This document shows, piece by piece, positions 24,794-34,201 of a stretch of 64,000 nucleotides of DNA (position 1 is its first letter; each line of letters starts with the position of its first letter). The translations under genes were made by a program, and so were the position numbers. Location: contig NZ_JAAAPJ010000010.1 of the NCBI RefSeq assembly GCF_009909145.1, positions 1 to 64,000 of the forward strand, in the 5' to 3' direction. The notes beneath the pieces were generated by a model, which did no database searches, was not told the origin of the DNA, and was given only the letters and a program-made list of their open reading frames with translations. Origin of the DNA: Corallococcus silvisoli. Lineage in GTDB: Bacteria; Myxococcota; Myxococcia; Myxococcales; Myxococcaceae.

Positions 24794-25843
24794 ATGGGGC
24801 TGCCACGGCTCAAGTACCTGACGTGGAGGGAGTTCGCGCGGCGCTTCTGGAAGGAGATTGAAGAGGACACCGTCACCGACGTGGCGGCGCAGCTGTCGTA
24901 CTACTTCATCTTCTCCCTGTTCCCCTTCCTGTTCTTCCTCGTCACGCTGGTGGCGTACCTGCCGTTCGCGCCCGGCGCGGTGGACGCGATGCTCGACCGC
25001 CTCCGCCCGCTGATCCCCGGCGACGCGCTGGGGCTGGTGAGCCAGCACCTCACGTCGCTCGTCGCGGAGACGCGCCCCAAGCTGCTCACCCTGGGTCTGC
25101 TCGTGGCGCTGTGGTCCGCCTCGCGCGGCGTGGACGCCCTGCGCAAGGCGCTCAACCTGGCCTACGACGTGTCGGAGTCCCGGCCCTTCTGGAAGACGCA
25201 GGGGCTGGCGCTGCTGGTGACGCTGGCGGGCAGCCTGGTGATTCCCCTGTCCTTCGCCGTCCTGCTGCTGGGGGGACGCTTGGGGGCGTGGGTCGCGGAC
25301 AAGCTGGCGCTCATCGACGAGTTCCACCTCGTCTGGTCCTGGCTGCGCTGGCCCTTCACCGCGGCGCTGGTGATGCTGATGCTGTCGCTCTGCTACTACC
25401 TGCTGCCGGACGTGAGGCAGCGCTTCAAGTACATCACCCCGGGCTCCGTGGCGGGCACGCTGGCGTGGATGGGCAGCACCTGGGGCTTCACCCAGTACGT
25501 GGACCACTTCGGCAAGTACGACGTCACCTACGGCTCCATCGGAGGCGTGGTGGTGCTGCTCCTGTGGCTCTACCTCTCCGGGCTCATCTTCATCCTCGGA
25601 GGGGAGCTCAACGCCATCCTCGAGCACGCCTCCGCGCAGGGGAAGGCCAAGGGCGCGCGAGACTTCGGCCAGCCCGCGCCCCTGGAGGCGCCCCTCAAGA
25701 CGCCCGGCGCGGCCAAGAGCGCCAGCAGCGCCCGGAAGACGCGGCGGGCCCTCTTCTGGCGCGGGCGCCGCGTGGCGGAGGGCCAGGACCCGGAGCCCCC
25801 CGGCCCGCGCACGGACGGGAGCGAGCCCCCGCCCGCGCACTGA
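24794..25843 (+). CDS. YihY/BrkB-family membrane protein
   Basis: 349 residues with six hydrophobic segments. The family blocks are DVAAQLSYYFIFSLFPFLFFL, LWSASRGVDALRKALNLAY, CYYLLPDVRQRFKYITPGSV and YGSIGGVVVLLLWLYLSGLI. YihY proteins are inner-membrane proteins sometimes annotated as ribonuclease BN in error; their job is uncertain. The ATG at 24794 follows GGAGGGGGCGTCAC, so an in-frame start at 24761 was rejected. The last 70 residues are a basic, Pro-rich cytoplasmic tail. Confidence 0.92.
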   Translation: MGLPRLKYLTWREFARRFWKEIEEDTVTDVAAQLSYYFIFSLFPFLFFLVTLVAYLPFAPGAVDAMLDRLRPLIPGDALGLVSQHLTSLVAETRPKLLTLGLLVALWSASRGVDALRKALNLAYDVSESRPFWKTQGLALLVTLAGSLVIPLSFAVLLLGGRLGAWVADKLALIDEFHLVWSWLRWPFTAALVMLMLSLCYYLLPDVRQRFKYITPGSVAGTLAWMGSTWGFTQYVDHFGKYDVTYGSIGGVVVLLLWLYLSGLIFILGGELNAILEHASAQGKAKGARDFGQPAPLEAPLKTPGAAKSASSARKTRRALFWRGRRVAEGQDPEPPGPRTDGSEPPPAH

Positions 25844-25868
25844 GGGCGGGGCCCGGAGCGTCGGCGGT

Positions 25869-26690
25869 CTACTTGGGCAGCTTCGCCTGGATGGCCGGCA
25901 GCCCGCCCGGGGCGTTCCGGTTCCCCTTGAGGCCTTCCTGCGCGATGAGCTTCTGCAGGTGCGCGATGCGGTCCTTGTTCGTGGGGTGCGTGGAGAGCCA
26001 CTTGAGCGCGGCGGGCTGGGCGCCCTGCTGCTTCTCCAGCTTCTCGAAGAAGGTGATGAGCCCGCGCGGGTCGAAGCCCGCGGCGGCGGCGTACCTCGCG
26101 CCGTACTCGTCCGCCTCCGTCTCCTCGCTGCGCCCGTGCGCCAGCTGCAGTCCGCCGCCGGCCAGCTGCGCGGCGATCTGCGCCGCGGTGCCGGGGTTCT
26201 GGCCCAGCGCCACCTGGGTGATGGCCTGCAGGCCGTAGGCGTTGATCATCGCGCGCGCGGAGTGCCGGCCCACCACGTGGCCCGCCTCGTGCGCCATGAC
26301 GCCCGCCAGCTCCGCCTCGGTGTCCGCCGCCAGCAGCAGGCCCGTGTAGACGTAGAGGAAGCCGCCCGGCGTGGCGAAGGCGTTGACCGTCTTCGGGTCG
26401 TTGATGACGTTGACCTTCCACTTCACCCCGGAGCGGTCCTTGTTCGCCTGCGCGAGGATGGGCGCGGAGATGCCCCGGACGTACTCCAGCACCTGCGGGT
26501 CCTCCACGTACTTGATGTTCTCCTTCGTCTCCAGCTCCTGCTTCACCTGGAGGCCGAGCTGGTTCTCCTGCTCGTCGGAGATGAAGACCTGCGCGAGCGC
26601 CTTCTCCGCGCCCACGCGCTGCTTCGCGCAGCCCGTGGTGAGGCTGGAGGCCAGGGTGAGGGTCAGCAGTGCGGTGACCATCCGTTGCAT
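25869..26690 (-). CDS. M48-family metalloprotease, lipoprotein
   Basis: 273 residues. A lipoprotein signal ends LTTGC (Cys21). The zinc site is HEAGH (134-138), with the distal Glu in EETEADEYGARYAAAAG, and the upstream NAFATPGGFLYVYTGLL strand is typical of M48C/BepA-like proteases. These are periplasmic quality-control proteases that degrade misassembled outer-membrane proteins. The length fits a protease without the TPR half of BepA. The start at 26690 is supported by AAGGGA upstream. Divergent from mutM. Confidence 0.93.
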   Translation of the reverse strand: MQRMVTALLTLTLASSLTTGCAKQRVGAEKALAQVFISDEQENQLGLQVKQELETKENIKYVEDPQVLEYVRGISAPILAQANKDRSGVKWKVNVINDPKTVNAFATPGGFLYVYTGLLLAADTEAELAGVMAHEAGHVVGRHSARAMINAYGLQAITQVALGQNPGTAAQIAAQLAGGGLQLAHGRSEETEADEYGARYAAAAGFDPRGLITFFEKLEKQQGAQPAALKWLSTHPTNKDRIAHLQKLIAQEGLKGNRNAPGGLPAIQAKLPK

Positions 26691-26863
26691 GGGCGAGTCG
26701 TCCCTTCTCTGAGGTGGAGGCGTGTCCGGCCCGTCGTAGCCGCGCCCCCCACGCCCGGGCAAGCACCTTCCCGGGGCGCCTTGCTCCGTTGGAAGGCGGA
26801 CCTCCTGCTCGCCTGGACCCGGGACATGCGCGCGCGGCGGGCAGGTGCTATGTGCCCGGGCGG

Positions 26864-27754
26864 ATGCCTGAGCTACCCGAAGTGGAGATCGCCCGGCGCA
26901 ACCTGGAACGCTGGTTCAAGGGCCGCCGCATCGTGCGGGCGGAGGCGGACGCCACGCGCGTCTTCCGGGGCGCGGAGCTCGCCCGCTTCACCCGGCTCAC
27001 CGGCCGGGTGGAGGCCCTGGAGCGCAAGGGAAAGTACCTGCTCATCACCCTGGAGGGGGGGCACGGCCTGATGGCCCACCTGGGCATGACGGGCAAGTTC
27101 GTCCGCCGCGCGCAGGGCGAGCCCGTCCCCCACAGCCGCGCCCGCTTCTTCCTGGATGACGGGCACGTGGTCCACTTCAGTGATCCGCGCCTCTTCGGCC
27201 GGATGGAGCCCGTGCCCGCCGAGGACTTGTGGGCGCTGCCCTCGGTGAAGGCCCTGGGCCGCGACCCCCTGACGGAGGGCCTCACCGGCCCCCAACTCCA
27301 GGAGGCGGTGGGGGACTCCAAGCAGGACCTGAAGGTGGCGCTGATGGACCAGGGCCGCGTCGCGGGCCTGGGCAACATCCACGCCGCGGAGGCACTCTTC
27401 CGCGCGGGGCTCCACCCGGCCCGCAAGCCCGGCACCCTCACGCCCGACGACTGGAAGCGCCTGGCCCAGGCCATCCACGCCGCCTTCGACTTCGCCTTCC
27501 AGGAGCAGGAGGGCGAGGACATCACCTACCTGGAGGAAGCGGGCTCCGTGAACCGCTTCCGCGTGTACGGGCGGGCGAAGGGGCCGTGCTCGAAGTGTGG
27601 AACCCCCGTGGAGTCCTTCACCCAGGGTGGGCGCACCACGCATTTCTGTCCGAAATGCCAGCCGCTCCCGCGTGTTGGCGCCCGGCCCTCGGGGGCGCCC
27701 AAGGGCAAGGCCCCCTCCGTTACCCGTGAGAAGCCTCGTTCCCGTAGACGTTGA
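26864..27754 (+). CDS. mutM: Formamidopyrimidine-DNA glycosylase
   Basis: 296 residues. The N terminus MPELPEVEIARRNL provides the catalytic Pro2 and Glu3, KGKYLL holds the conserved Lys57, and GLGNIHAAEALFRAGLHP is the helix-two-turn-helix. The C-terminal zinc finger is CSKCGTP and FCPKCQ. It excises 8-oxoguanine and formamidopyrimidines and nicks the abasic site. A basic tail of about 25 residues follows the finger (RPSGAPKGKAPSVTREKPRS), longer than in E. coli. The ATG at 26864 is fixed by the conserved N terminus. Confidence 0.95.
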   Translation: MPELPEVEIARRNLERWFKGRRIVRAEADATRVFRGAELARFTRLTGRVEALERKGKYLLITLEGGHGLMAHLGMTGKFVRRAQGEPVPHSRARFFLDDGHVVHFSDPRLFGRMEPVPAEDLWALPSVKALGRDPLTEGLTGPQLQEAVGDSKQDLKVALMDQGRVAGLGNIHAAEALFRAGLHPARKPGTLTPDDWKRLAQAIHAAFDFAFQEQEGEDITYLEEAGSVNRFRVYGRAKGPCSKCGTPVESFTQGGRTTHFCPKCQPLPRVGARPSGAPKGKAPSVTREKPRSRRR

Positions 27755-27806
27755 CACCCCTGGGGGGCATGGCTTGAATCGCCCGCCCTTTACACCCGGC
27801 CGCGTC

Positions 27807-29696
27807 ATGTCGCGGCCCCGGAGACCGTTGACCATGCCTCATGTCCTGCTGGCGGCGCTGCTCGTCGCCTCGTCCACGGCCACCGCGCAGACGCCGGTGC
27901 CCGATGGTGGCACGCCCGCCGCGGCACCCCACGAGTCGGCCTCCGCCGAATCGCCTTCCCCCGCGCCCCCCGCCGTCTCCAACCCTGAAGGGGGCATCAG
28001 CCGCGAGGAGCTGGAGCAGCGCCTGGAGGCCACGCGGCAGGAGCTGCGCGAGGACATCCGCGCCCAGACGGCGACCCAGGCCGTGGCCAACAACGACTGG
28101 CAGGAGGAGTGGACGGAGGAGAAGCGCAAGCTGGAGCTGTTCACGCTCGACGGCTACCTGCGCGTGCGCCCCACGCTCTTCTACAAGTTCGACCTGGGCA
28201 AGCCCGCGCTCCCCGCCGGCACGCCGCTGGGCCGCCAGTTCTGGACGCGCTCGCCGCGCTCCGCCTCCGAGAAGACCCAGGCGGGCGCCAACATGCGCTT
28301 CCGCCTGGATCCGTCCTTCAACGTCTCCGAGGACGTGCGCATCAAGGCGCAGGTGGACGCGCTGGACAACATCCTCCTGGGCTCCAACCCGGACAGCGCC
28401 TACAGCGGGGACGGGCGCAACAACTTCACGCTCTTCTCGGAGAACCAGACCCCGTCGGACTCCGCCGTCAACGCCTTCAAGGACTCCGTGCACGTGCGGC
28501 GCGCGTACGGCGAGGTGACGACGCCCGTGGGCATCCTGCGCTTCGGCCGCATGGGCAGCCACTGGGGCCTGGGCATGCTGCGCAACGACGGCAACTGCCT
28601 GGACTGCGACTACGGCGACACGGTGGACCGCATCCAGTTCGTCACGGAGCCCTTCCCCGGCTGGTACATCACGCCGATGCTGGACTTCAACTCGGAGGGG
28701 CTCTCCACGGAGAAGGCCGCCTCCCTGGGCGAGCCCATCGACCTGACCCAGTCCGACGACAGCCACAGCCTGGTGCTGGCCATCGCGCGGCGCGACACCG
28801 AGCAGCAGCAGCAGGCCAAGCTGGACAACAACCAGGGCGTCCTCAACTACGGCCTGTACTTCACCTACCGCACGCAGCGCTACGCGACCCTGACGGAGAC
28901 GGGCACCCCGTTCGACGCCGCCAACCCGCCCATCCCGGTCGTCACCACCGCGCCCACGTTCGTGCCGCGCGGCGCCACGCTGTACATCCCGGACCTGTGG
29001 TTCAAGTACGCGGAGAAGAAGTTCCGCATCGAGGCGGAGTTCGCCGCGCAGCTGGGCACCATCGGTGGGCGCGCGCTGACGGCCCAGGACCCCACCAGCC
29101 AGTCGCTGCGCATCGCGCAGTTCGGCGGCGTGCTCCAGTCGGAGTTCCACGTCATCGAGAACAAGCTGCACCTGGGCGTGGAGGTGGGCTTCGCCTCCGG
29201 TGACAAGGCGCCGGGCTTCGGCAACTACCCGGGCCGCCAGGGCTCCGGCACGGACGGCAACACCGCCCCGGGCGACCTGGAGGGCCGCCAGTACAGCTGC
29301 GACGCCGGCGGCTGCAGCGACAACGCCATCCGCAACTTCCGCTTCAACCGCGACTACCGCGTGGACCTCATCCTGTGGCGCTCCATCCTGAATGGCGTCA
29401 CGGATGCGTTCTACGTGAAGCCGGGCCTCAAGTACTCCATCGCGGAGGGCTTCGACGTCTACGGGAGCGTCATCTACTCGCAGGCGTTCTACGCGCAGTC
29501 CACGCCGTCCTCCGTCAACAAGGCCCTGGGCCTGGAGGCGGACGTCGGCGCGCGCTACATCACGGAGGACGGCTTCGTGGCGGGCATCGACTACGGCATC
29601 CTCTTCCCGCTCGACGGCCTGAAGGACGTGGGGCAGATCGGTCAGCAGCTCAGCACCGCGCACGCCATCCGCGGCATGCTGGCCATCCGGTTCTAG
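27807..29696 (+). CDS. TIGR04551-type outer-membrane beta-barrel protein
   Basis: 629 residues from ATG 27807; an ATG at 27834 with GGAGA nine bases upstream is nearly as good, but the upstream start gives the basic n-region a signal peptide needs. After the signal comes a Pro/Ala linker, then a short coiled coil (REELEQRLEATRQELRED). A long barrel region follows, full of alternating strands and aromatic girdle residues (DGYLRVRPTLFYKFDLGK; VHVRRAYGEVTTPVGILRFG; RMGSHWGLGMLRNDGNCLDC). It ends in Phe, the usual C-terminal signal for outer-membrane insertion. The family, so far as I know, is confined to myxobacteria-like organisms; its role is unknown. Confidence 0.85.
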   Translation: MSRPRRPLTMPHVLLAALLVASSTATAQTPVPDGGTPAAAPHESASAESPSPAPPAVSNPEGGISREELEQRLEATRQELREDIRAQTATQAVANNDWQEEWTEEKRKLELFTLDGYLRVRPTLFYKFDLGKPALPAGTPLGRQFWTRSPRSASEKTQAGANMRFRLDPSFNVSEDVRIKAQVDALDNILLGSNPDSAYSGDGRNNFTLFSENQTPSDSAVNAFKDSVHVRRAYGEVTTPVGILRFGRMGSHWGLGMLRNDGNCLDCDYGDTVDRIQFVTEPFPGWYITPMLDFNSEGLSTEKAASLGEPIDLTQSDDSHSLVLAIARRDTEQQQQAKLDNNQGVLNYGLYFTYRTQRYATLTETGTPFDAANPPIPVVTTAPTFVPRGATLYIPDLWFKYAEKKFRIEAEFAAQLGTIGGRALTAQDPTSQSLRIAQFGGVLQSEFHVIENKLHLGVEVGFASGDKAPGFGNYPGRQGSGTDGNTAPGDLEGRQYSCDAGGCSDNAIRNFRFNRDYRVDLILWRSILNGVTDAFYVKPGLKYSIAEGFDVYGSVIYSQAFYAQSTPSSVNKALGLEADVGARYITEDGFVAGIDYGILFPLDGLKDVGQIGQQLSTAHAIRGMLAIRF

Positions 29697-29698
29697 CC

Positions 29699-29922
29699 AT
29701 GCGCTCCACCCTCCTGCGGCTGGGGGCCGCCACCGGCCTGACGTTCCTGCTGGTGGCGTGCGGCATCAAGGGCAGCCCCCGCGCCCCCCGTCCCGCGCCC
29801 GCGGCCACGCCGGCGCCTCCGGCCACGCCGGAGACGGTGCCCCCGCAGGAGCCGCCGCACGGACCCGTGGAGCCCTCCGGCCCCACGGTGCCGCCGTCCA
29901 CGACGGAACCCGAGCTGCCGCA

Positions 29923-29926
<4 letters not shown>
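29699..29926 (+). CDS. LptM-like small lipoprotein
   Basis: 75 residues, with a lipobox LVACGIKGSP (Cys21) then a Pro-rich tail. The first mature residues, Cys-Gly-Ile-Lys-Gly, match the Cys-Gly-Leu-Lys-Gly start of LptM (YifL). LptM in enterobacteria stabilises the LptD lipopolysaccharide translocon and is encoded beside lysine-pathway genes. Here too the gene sits directly before lysA, with stop and start overlapping (GTGA). Homology rests on five residues and gene order, so the role is a hypothesis. Confidence 0.65.
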
Positions 29927-31164
<1,238 letters not shown>

Positions 31165-31180
31165 ACGTATAAGCGCCGGC

Positions 31181-32068
31181 ATGAAGACCTTCGAAGGCTC
31201 CATGACGGCGCTGGCCACCCCGTTCCGCGAAGGGGTGCTGGACGAGGGGGCCTTCCGGGCCCTGGTGCGCTACCAGCTCGAAGGCGGCACGGACGTGCTG
31301 CTGCCCATGGGGACCACCGGCGAGGCGGTCACCCTGGACGCCGACGAGCGCGCTCGGGCCATCGCGGTGGTGGTGGACGAGGTGAAGGGCCGCGTGCCGG
31401 TGGTGGCGGGCGCGGGCAGCAACAGCACGAAGGAGACCGTCGACTCCGTGCGCCGCGCGCGCGAGGTGGGCGCGGACGGCGCGCTCATCGTCACGCCCTA
31501 CTACAACAAGCCCACGCAGGCGGGGCTGGTGGAGCACTTCCGCGCCATCGCGAAGGCGAACCCGGGCTTCCCGCTCATCGCCTACAACGTGCCGGGCCGC
31601 ACGGGCGTGGACCTCCTGCCGGAGACGGCGCTGCGCCTGTGCGACATCCCGGAGGTCGTGGCGCTGAAGGAGGCCACGGGCAACCTCATCCGCGCGGTGG
31701 ACCTGGTGGAGAAGTGCGGCGACCGGTTGACGCTCCTGTCCGGCGACGACTTCACGGTGCTGCCCTTCATCGCGTGCGGCGGCAAGGGCGTCATCTCCGT
31801 GTCCTCCAACGTCGCGCCCCGGATGATGGCGGACCTGGTGGCGGCGGCGCGCAGCCACGACATCGCGAAGGCGCGCGGCCTCCAGGTGCGGATGAACGCG
31901 CTGCACCGGCTGCTCTTCGTGGAGTCCAACCCCATCCCGGTGAAGTGGGCGCTGCACCTGATGGGGATGTTCGGCCCGGAGCTGCGGCTGCCGCTGGTGC
32001 CCCTGGGTGACGCGAACGCCGCGAAGCTGAAGGACGAACTGGCGGGCCTGGGACTGTTGAAGGCCTGA
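31181..32068 (+). CDS. dapA: 4-hydroxy-tetrahydrodipicolinate synthase
   Basis: 295 residues, TIM-barrel lyase. The Schiff-base lysine is Lys163 (VALKEATG), with Tyr135 in AYNVPGRTG, Thr45/Thr46 in MGTTGEAVTL and Tyr108 in TPYYNKPTQ completing the catalytic set. It condenses pyruvate with aspartate semialdehyde, the first committed step to diaminopimelate and lysine. It is followed after 14 bases by dapB, next in the pathway. Confidence 0.97.
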   Translation: MKTFEGSMTALATPFREGVLDEGAFRALVRYQLEGGTDVLLPMGTTGEAVTLDADERARAIAVVVDEVKGRVPVVAGAGSNSTKETVDSVRRAREVGADGALIVTPYYNKPTQAGLVEHFRAIAKANPGFPLIAYNVPGRTGVDLLPETALRLCDIPEVVALKEATGNLIRAVDLVEKCGDRLTLLSGDDFTVLPFIACGGKGVISVSSNVAPRMMADLVAAARSHDIAKARGLQVRMNALHRLLFVESNPIPVKWALHLMGMFGPELRLPLVPLGDANAAKLKDELAGLGLLKA

Positions 32069-32082
32069 AGGGACCGCACGCC

Positions 32083-32901
32083 ATGACCCGCACCGTCATC
32101 ACCGGTATCTCCGGCCGCATGGGCGGCACGCTGCTGCGCCTGGCGCGGGCGGCGAGCGACCTGTCGGTGGTGGGCGCGACGGTGCGCCCGGGCAGCGCGC
32201 TGGCGGGGCAGGACGCGGGGCTCGTGGCCCGGCTGGGCGCGCCGCTGGACGTGCTGGCGGTGGACGACCTGGGCCGCGCGCTGGACGGCGCGAAGGCGGA
32301 CGTCGTCGTGGACTTCACCGGCCCGGAGGCCACGCTCGAACACGCGCGGCTGTGCGCGGAGCGCGGCGTGGCGCTGGTGGTGGGCACCACGGGCTTCACG
32401 CAAGAAGGCCTGGCCCGGCTCCAGGCGCACGCGCGCACGGTGCCCATCGTCGCGGCGCCCAACATGTCCGTGGGCGTGAACCTGGTCATCCGCATGGCCG
32501 CGGAGCTGGCGCGCGTGCTGGGGCCCTCGTTCGACGTGGAGGTGCTGGAGGCGCACCACCGCATGAAGAAGGACGCGCCCAGCGGCACCGCGCTCAAGCT
32601 GGCGGAGGTGCTGATGGACGCGCTGGGCCGCACGCGCGACGACCTCACCTTCGCGCGCGAGGGGCAGACGGGCGCCCGGCCGCCGGGGGAGATTGGCGTG
32701 CAGGCGCTGCGCGGCGGGGACGTGGTGGGCGAGCACACCGTCTACTTCTTCGGCGAGGGCGAGCGCATCGAGCTCACCCATCGCGCGACGAATCGTGATC
32801 AATTCGCGCAAGGCGCGCTGAGGGCCGCGCGGTGGGTGGCGGGCCGCGCGCCGGGACTCTATGACATGGCCGACGTGCTCGGCCTCCAGGGGAAGACATG
32901 A
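32083..32901 (+). CDS. dapB: 4-hydroxy-tetrahydrodipicolinate reductase
   Basis: 272 residues. A Rossmann start ITGISGRMGGTLLRLA binds NAD(P)H, VDFTGPEATLEHARL and VVGTTGFTQEGL are conserved, and the catalytic EAHHRMKKDAPSGTALKLAE motif is intact. It reduces the DapA product to tetrahydrodipicolinate. The TGA overlaps the ATG of the next gene (ATGA), so translation is coupled to a gene with no known place in lysine synthesis. Confidence 0.96.
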   Translation: MTRTVITGISGRMGGTLLRLARAASDLSVVGATVRPGSALAGQDAGLVARLGAPLDVLAVDDLGRALDGAKADVVVDFTGPEATLEHARLCAERGVALVVGTTGFTQEGLARLQAHARTVPIVAAPNMSVGVNLVIRMAAELARVLGPSFDVEVLEAHHRMKKDAPSGTALKLAEVLMDALGRTRDDLTFAREGQTGARPPGEIGVQALRGGDVVGEHTVYFFGEGERIELTHRATNRDQFAQGALRAARWVAGRAPGLYDMADVLGLQGKT

Positions 32902-33665
32902 CCGCCCGTTACTGCCGCTTCCAGGTCGAGGGCCGCGCCAGCTACGGCCGCGTCGACGGCAACGAGGTGGTGGTGCTCACCGCCGCGCCGTGGGCCGGGG
33001 GCAAGGAGACGGGCCTGCGCCGGTCGCTCCAGGGGCTGACCCTGCTCACGCCCTCGGACGCGTCGAAGGTCGTCTGCATCGGCCAGAACTACCGCAAGCA
33101 CGCGGAGGAGATGGGCAAGCCCATCCCCACCGAGCCGCTCCTCTTCACCAAGCCCTCCACCGCCCTCAACGGCCCCGGGGCGCCCATCCGCATCCCGAAG
33201 GCGAGCCAGGAGGTGCACCACGAGGCGGAGCTGGCGCTCGTCATCGGTGAGCGCCTGAAGAACGCCGACGAGGCCACCGCCGCGCGCGCCATCTGGGGCC
33301 TCACCGCCTTCAACGACGTCACCGCGCGCGACATCCAGCGCAAGGAGATCCAGCACACCCGCGCCAAGGGCTACGACACCTTCGCCTGCGCGGGCCCCTG
33401 GGCCGTCACCGGCCTGTCCCCGGCGGACCTGCGGGTGGTGTGCCGGGTGAACGGGCAGGTGCGTCAGGATGGCCGGACGTCCGACATGGTGTTCAGCCCC
33501 GCCCGCCTGGTGTCCTTCATCTCCCACATCATGACGCTGCTGCCGGGCGACCTGGTGAGCACGGGCACGCCTTCGGGCGTGGGCGTGCTGGTGGCGGGGG
33601 ACACGGTGGAGGTGGAGCTGGAGGGAATCGGAACCCTGGTGAATCCGGTTGAGATGGAGCCTTGA
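32898..33665 (+). CDS. Fumarylacetoacetate-hydrolase-fold protein
   Basis: 255 residues. Core motifs are VVCIGQNYRKHAEEMGK, FTKPSTALNGPGAPIRIPK, the metal site EVHHEAELALVIGE (acidic triad), FNDVTARDIQ and LLPGDLVSTGTPSGVG. Family members hydrolyse or decarboxylate beta-diketo acids such as oxaloacetate or acylpyruvates. Lodged between dapB and folK with overlapping stop and start on both sides, it may remove a reactive keto acid such as oxaloacetate near the pyruvate-using DapA step (inference). Confidence 0.92.
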   Translation: MTARYCRFQVEGRASYGRVDGNEVVVLTAAPWAGGKETGLRRSLQGLTLLTPSDASKVVCIGQNYRKHAEEMGKPIPTEPLLFTKPSTALNGPGAPIRIPKASQEVHHEAELALVIGERLKNADEATAARAIWGLTAFNDVTARDIQRKEIQHTRAKGYDTFACAGPWAVTGLSPADLRVVCRVNGQVRQDGRTSDMVFSPARLVSFISHIMTLLPGDLVSTGTPSGVGVLVAGDTVEVELEGIGTLVNPVEMEP

Positions 33666-34201
33666 GCGCGACCGTCTATGTAGGTCTGGGTTCCAACGAG
33701 GGCGACCGAGAGTCCCACCTCGTGGCCGCCCTCTCCGCGATGTCCTGCATCGACGCGGTGTCGGTGAGTGGCTGCTCGTCCCTGTATGACACCGCCCCGG
33801 TGGGCCCCGCGCAGCCGCGCTTCCTCAACGCCGTGGTGGCGCTGGAGTGCGACCTGACGCCGCAGCGCCTGCTGTGCATCCTCCAGCGCATCGAACAGGA
33901 CCTGGGCCGCCACCGGCTCCAGCGCTGGGGCCCGCGCACCATCGACCTGGACATCCTCCTGTGGGACGAGGAGGACCACTCCGTCGTCGCGGACGCGAAC
34001 CTCCAGGTGCCCCACCTGGAACTGCACAAGCGCCGCTTCGCGCTGGAGCCCCTGGCGGAGCTGGCCCCCCAGGCGCGGCACCCGGTGCTGGGCGTGACGG
34101 TGCAGGAGTTGCTCGCGAAGCTCGCCCCCCAGGACGTCCGCAAGCGCGAGGCCCTGTACTGGCCCGACATGGGCGCCCGTTTCCCCGTCCACGAACTATG
34201 A
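33662..34201 (+). CDS. folK: 6-hydroxymethyl-7,8-dihydropterin pyrophosphokinase
   Basis: 179 residues with VYVGLGSNEGDRESHLV, FLNAVVALE, and the diagnostic RWGPRTIDLDILLW that binds ATP and pterin. It pyrophosphorylates hydroxymethyldihydropterin in folate synthesis. The start is TTG at 33662, overlapping the preceding TGA (TTGA); no better start exists without cutting into GLGSNEGDR. It is also coupled to the following TPR gene (ATGA). Confidence 0.95.
   Translation: MSATVYVGLGSNEGDRESHLVAALSAMSCIDAVSVSGCSSLYDTAPVGPAQPRFLNAVVALECDLTPQRLLCILQRIEQDLGRHRLQRWGPRTIDLDILLWDEEDHSVVADANLQVPHLELHKRRFALEPLAELAPQARHPVLGVTVQELLAKLAPQDVRKREALYWPDMGARFPVHEL

Noticed and set aside
27720..29663. 647-codon minus-strand frame over the outer-membrane protein gene
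   Set aside because: No start with a ribosome site and composition typical of an antisense shadow.
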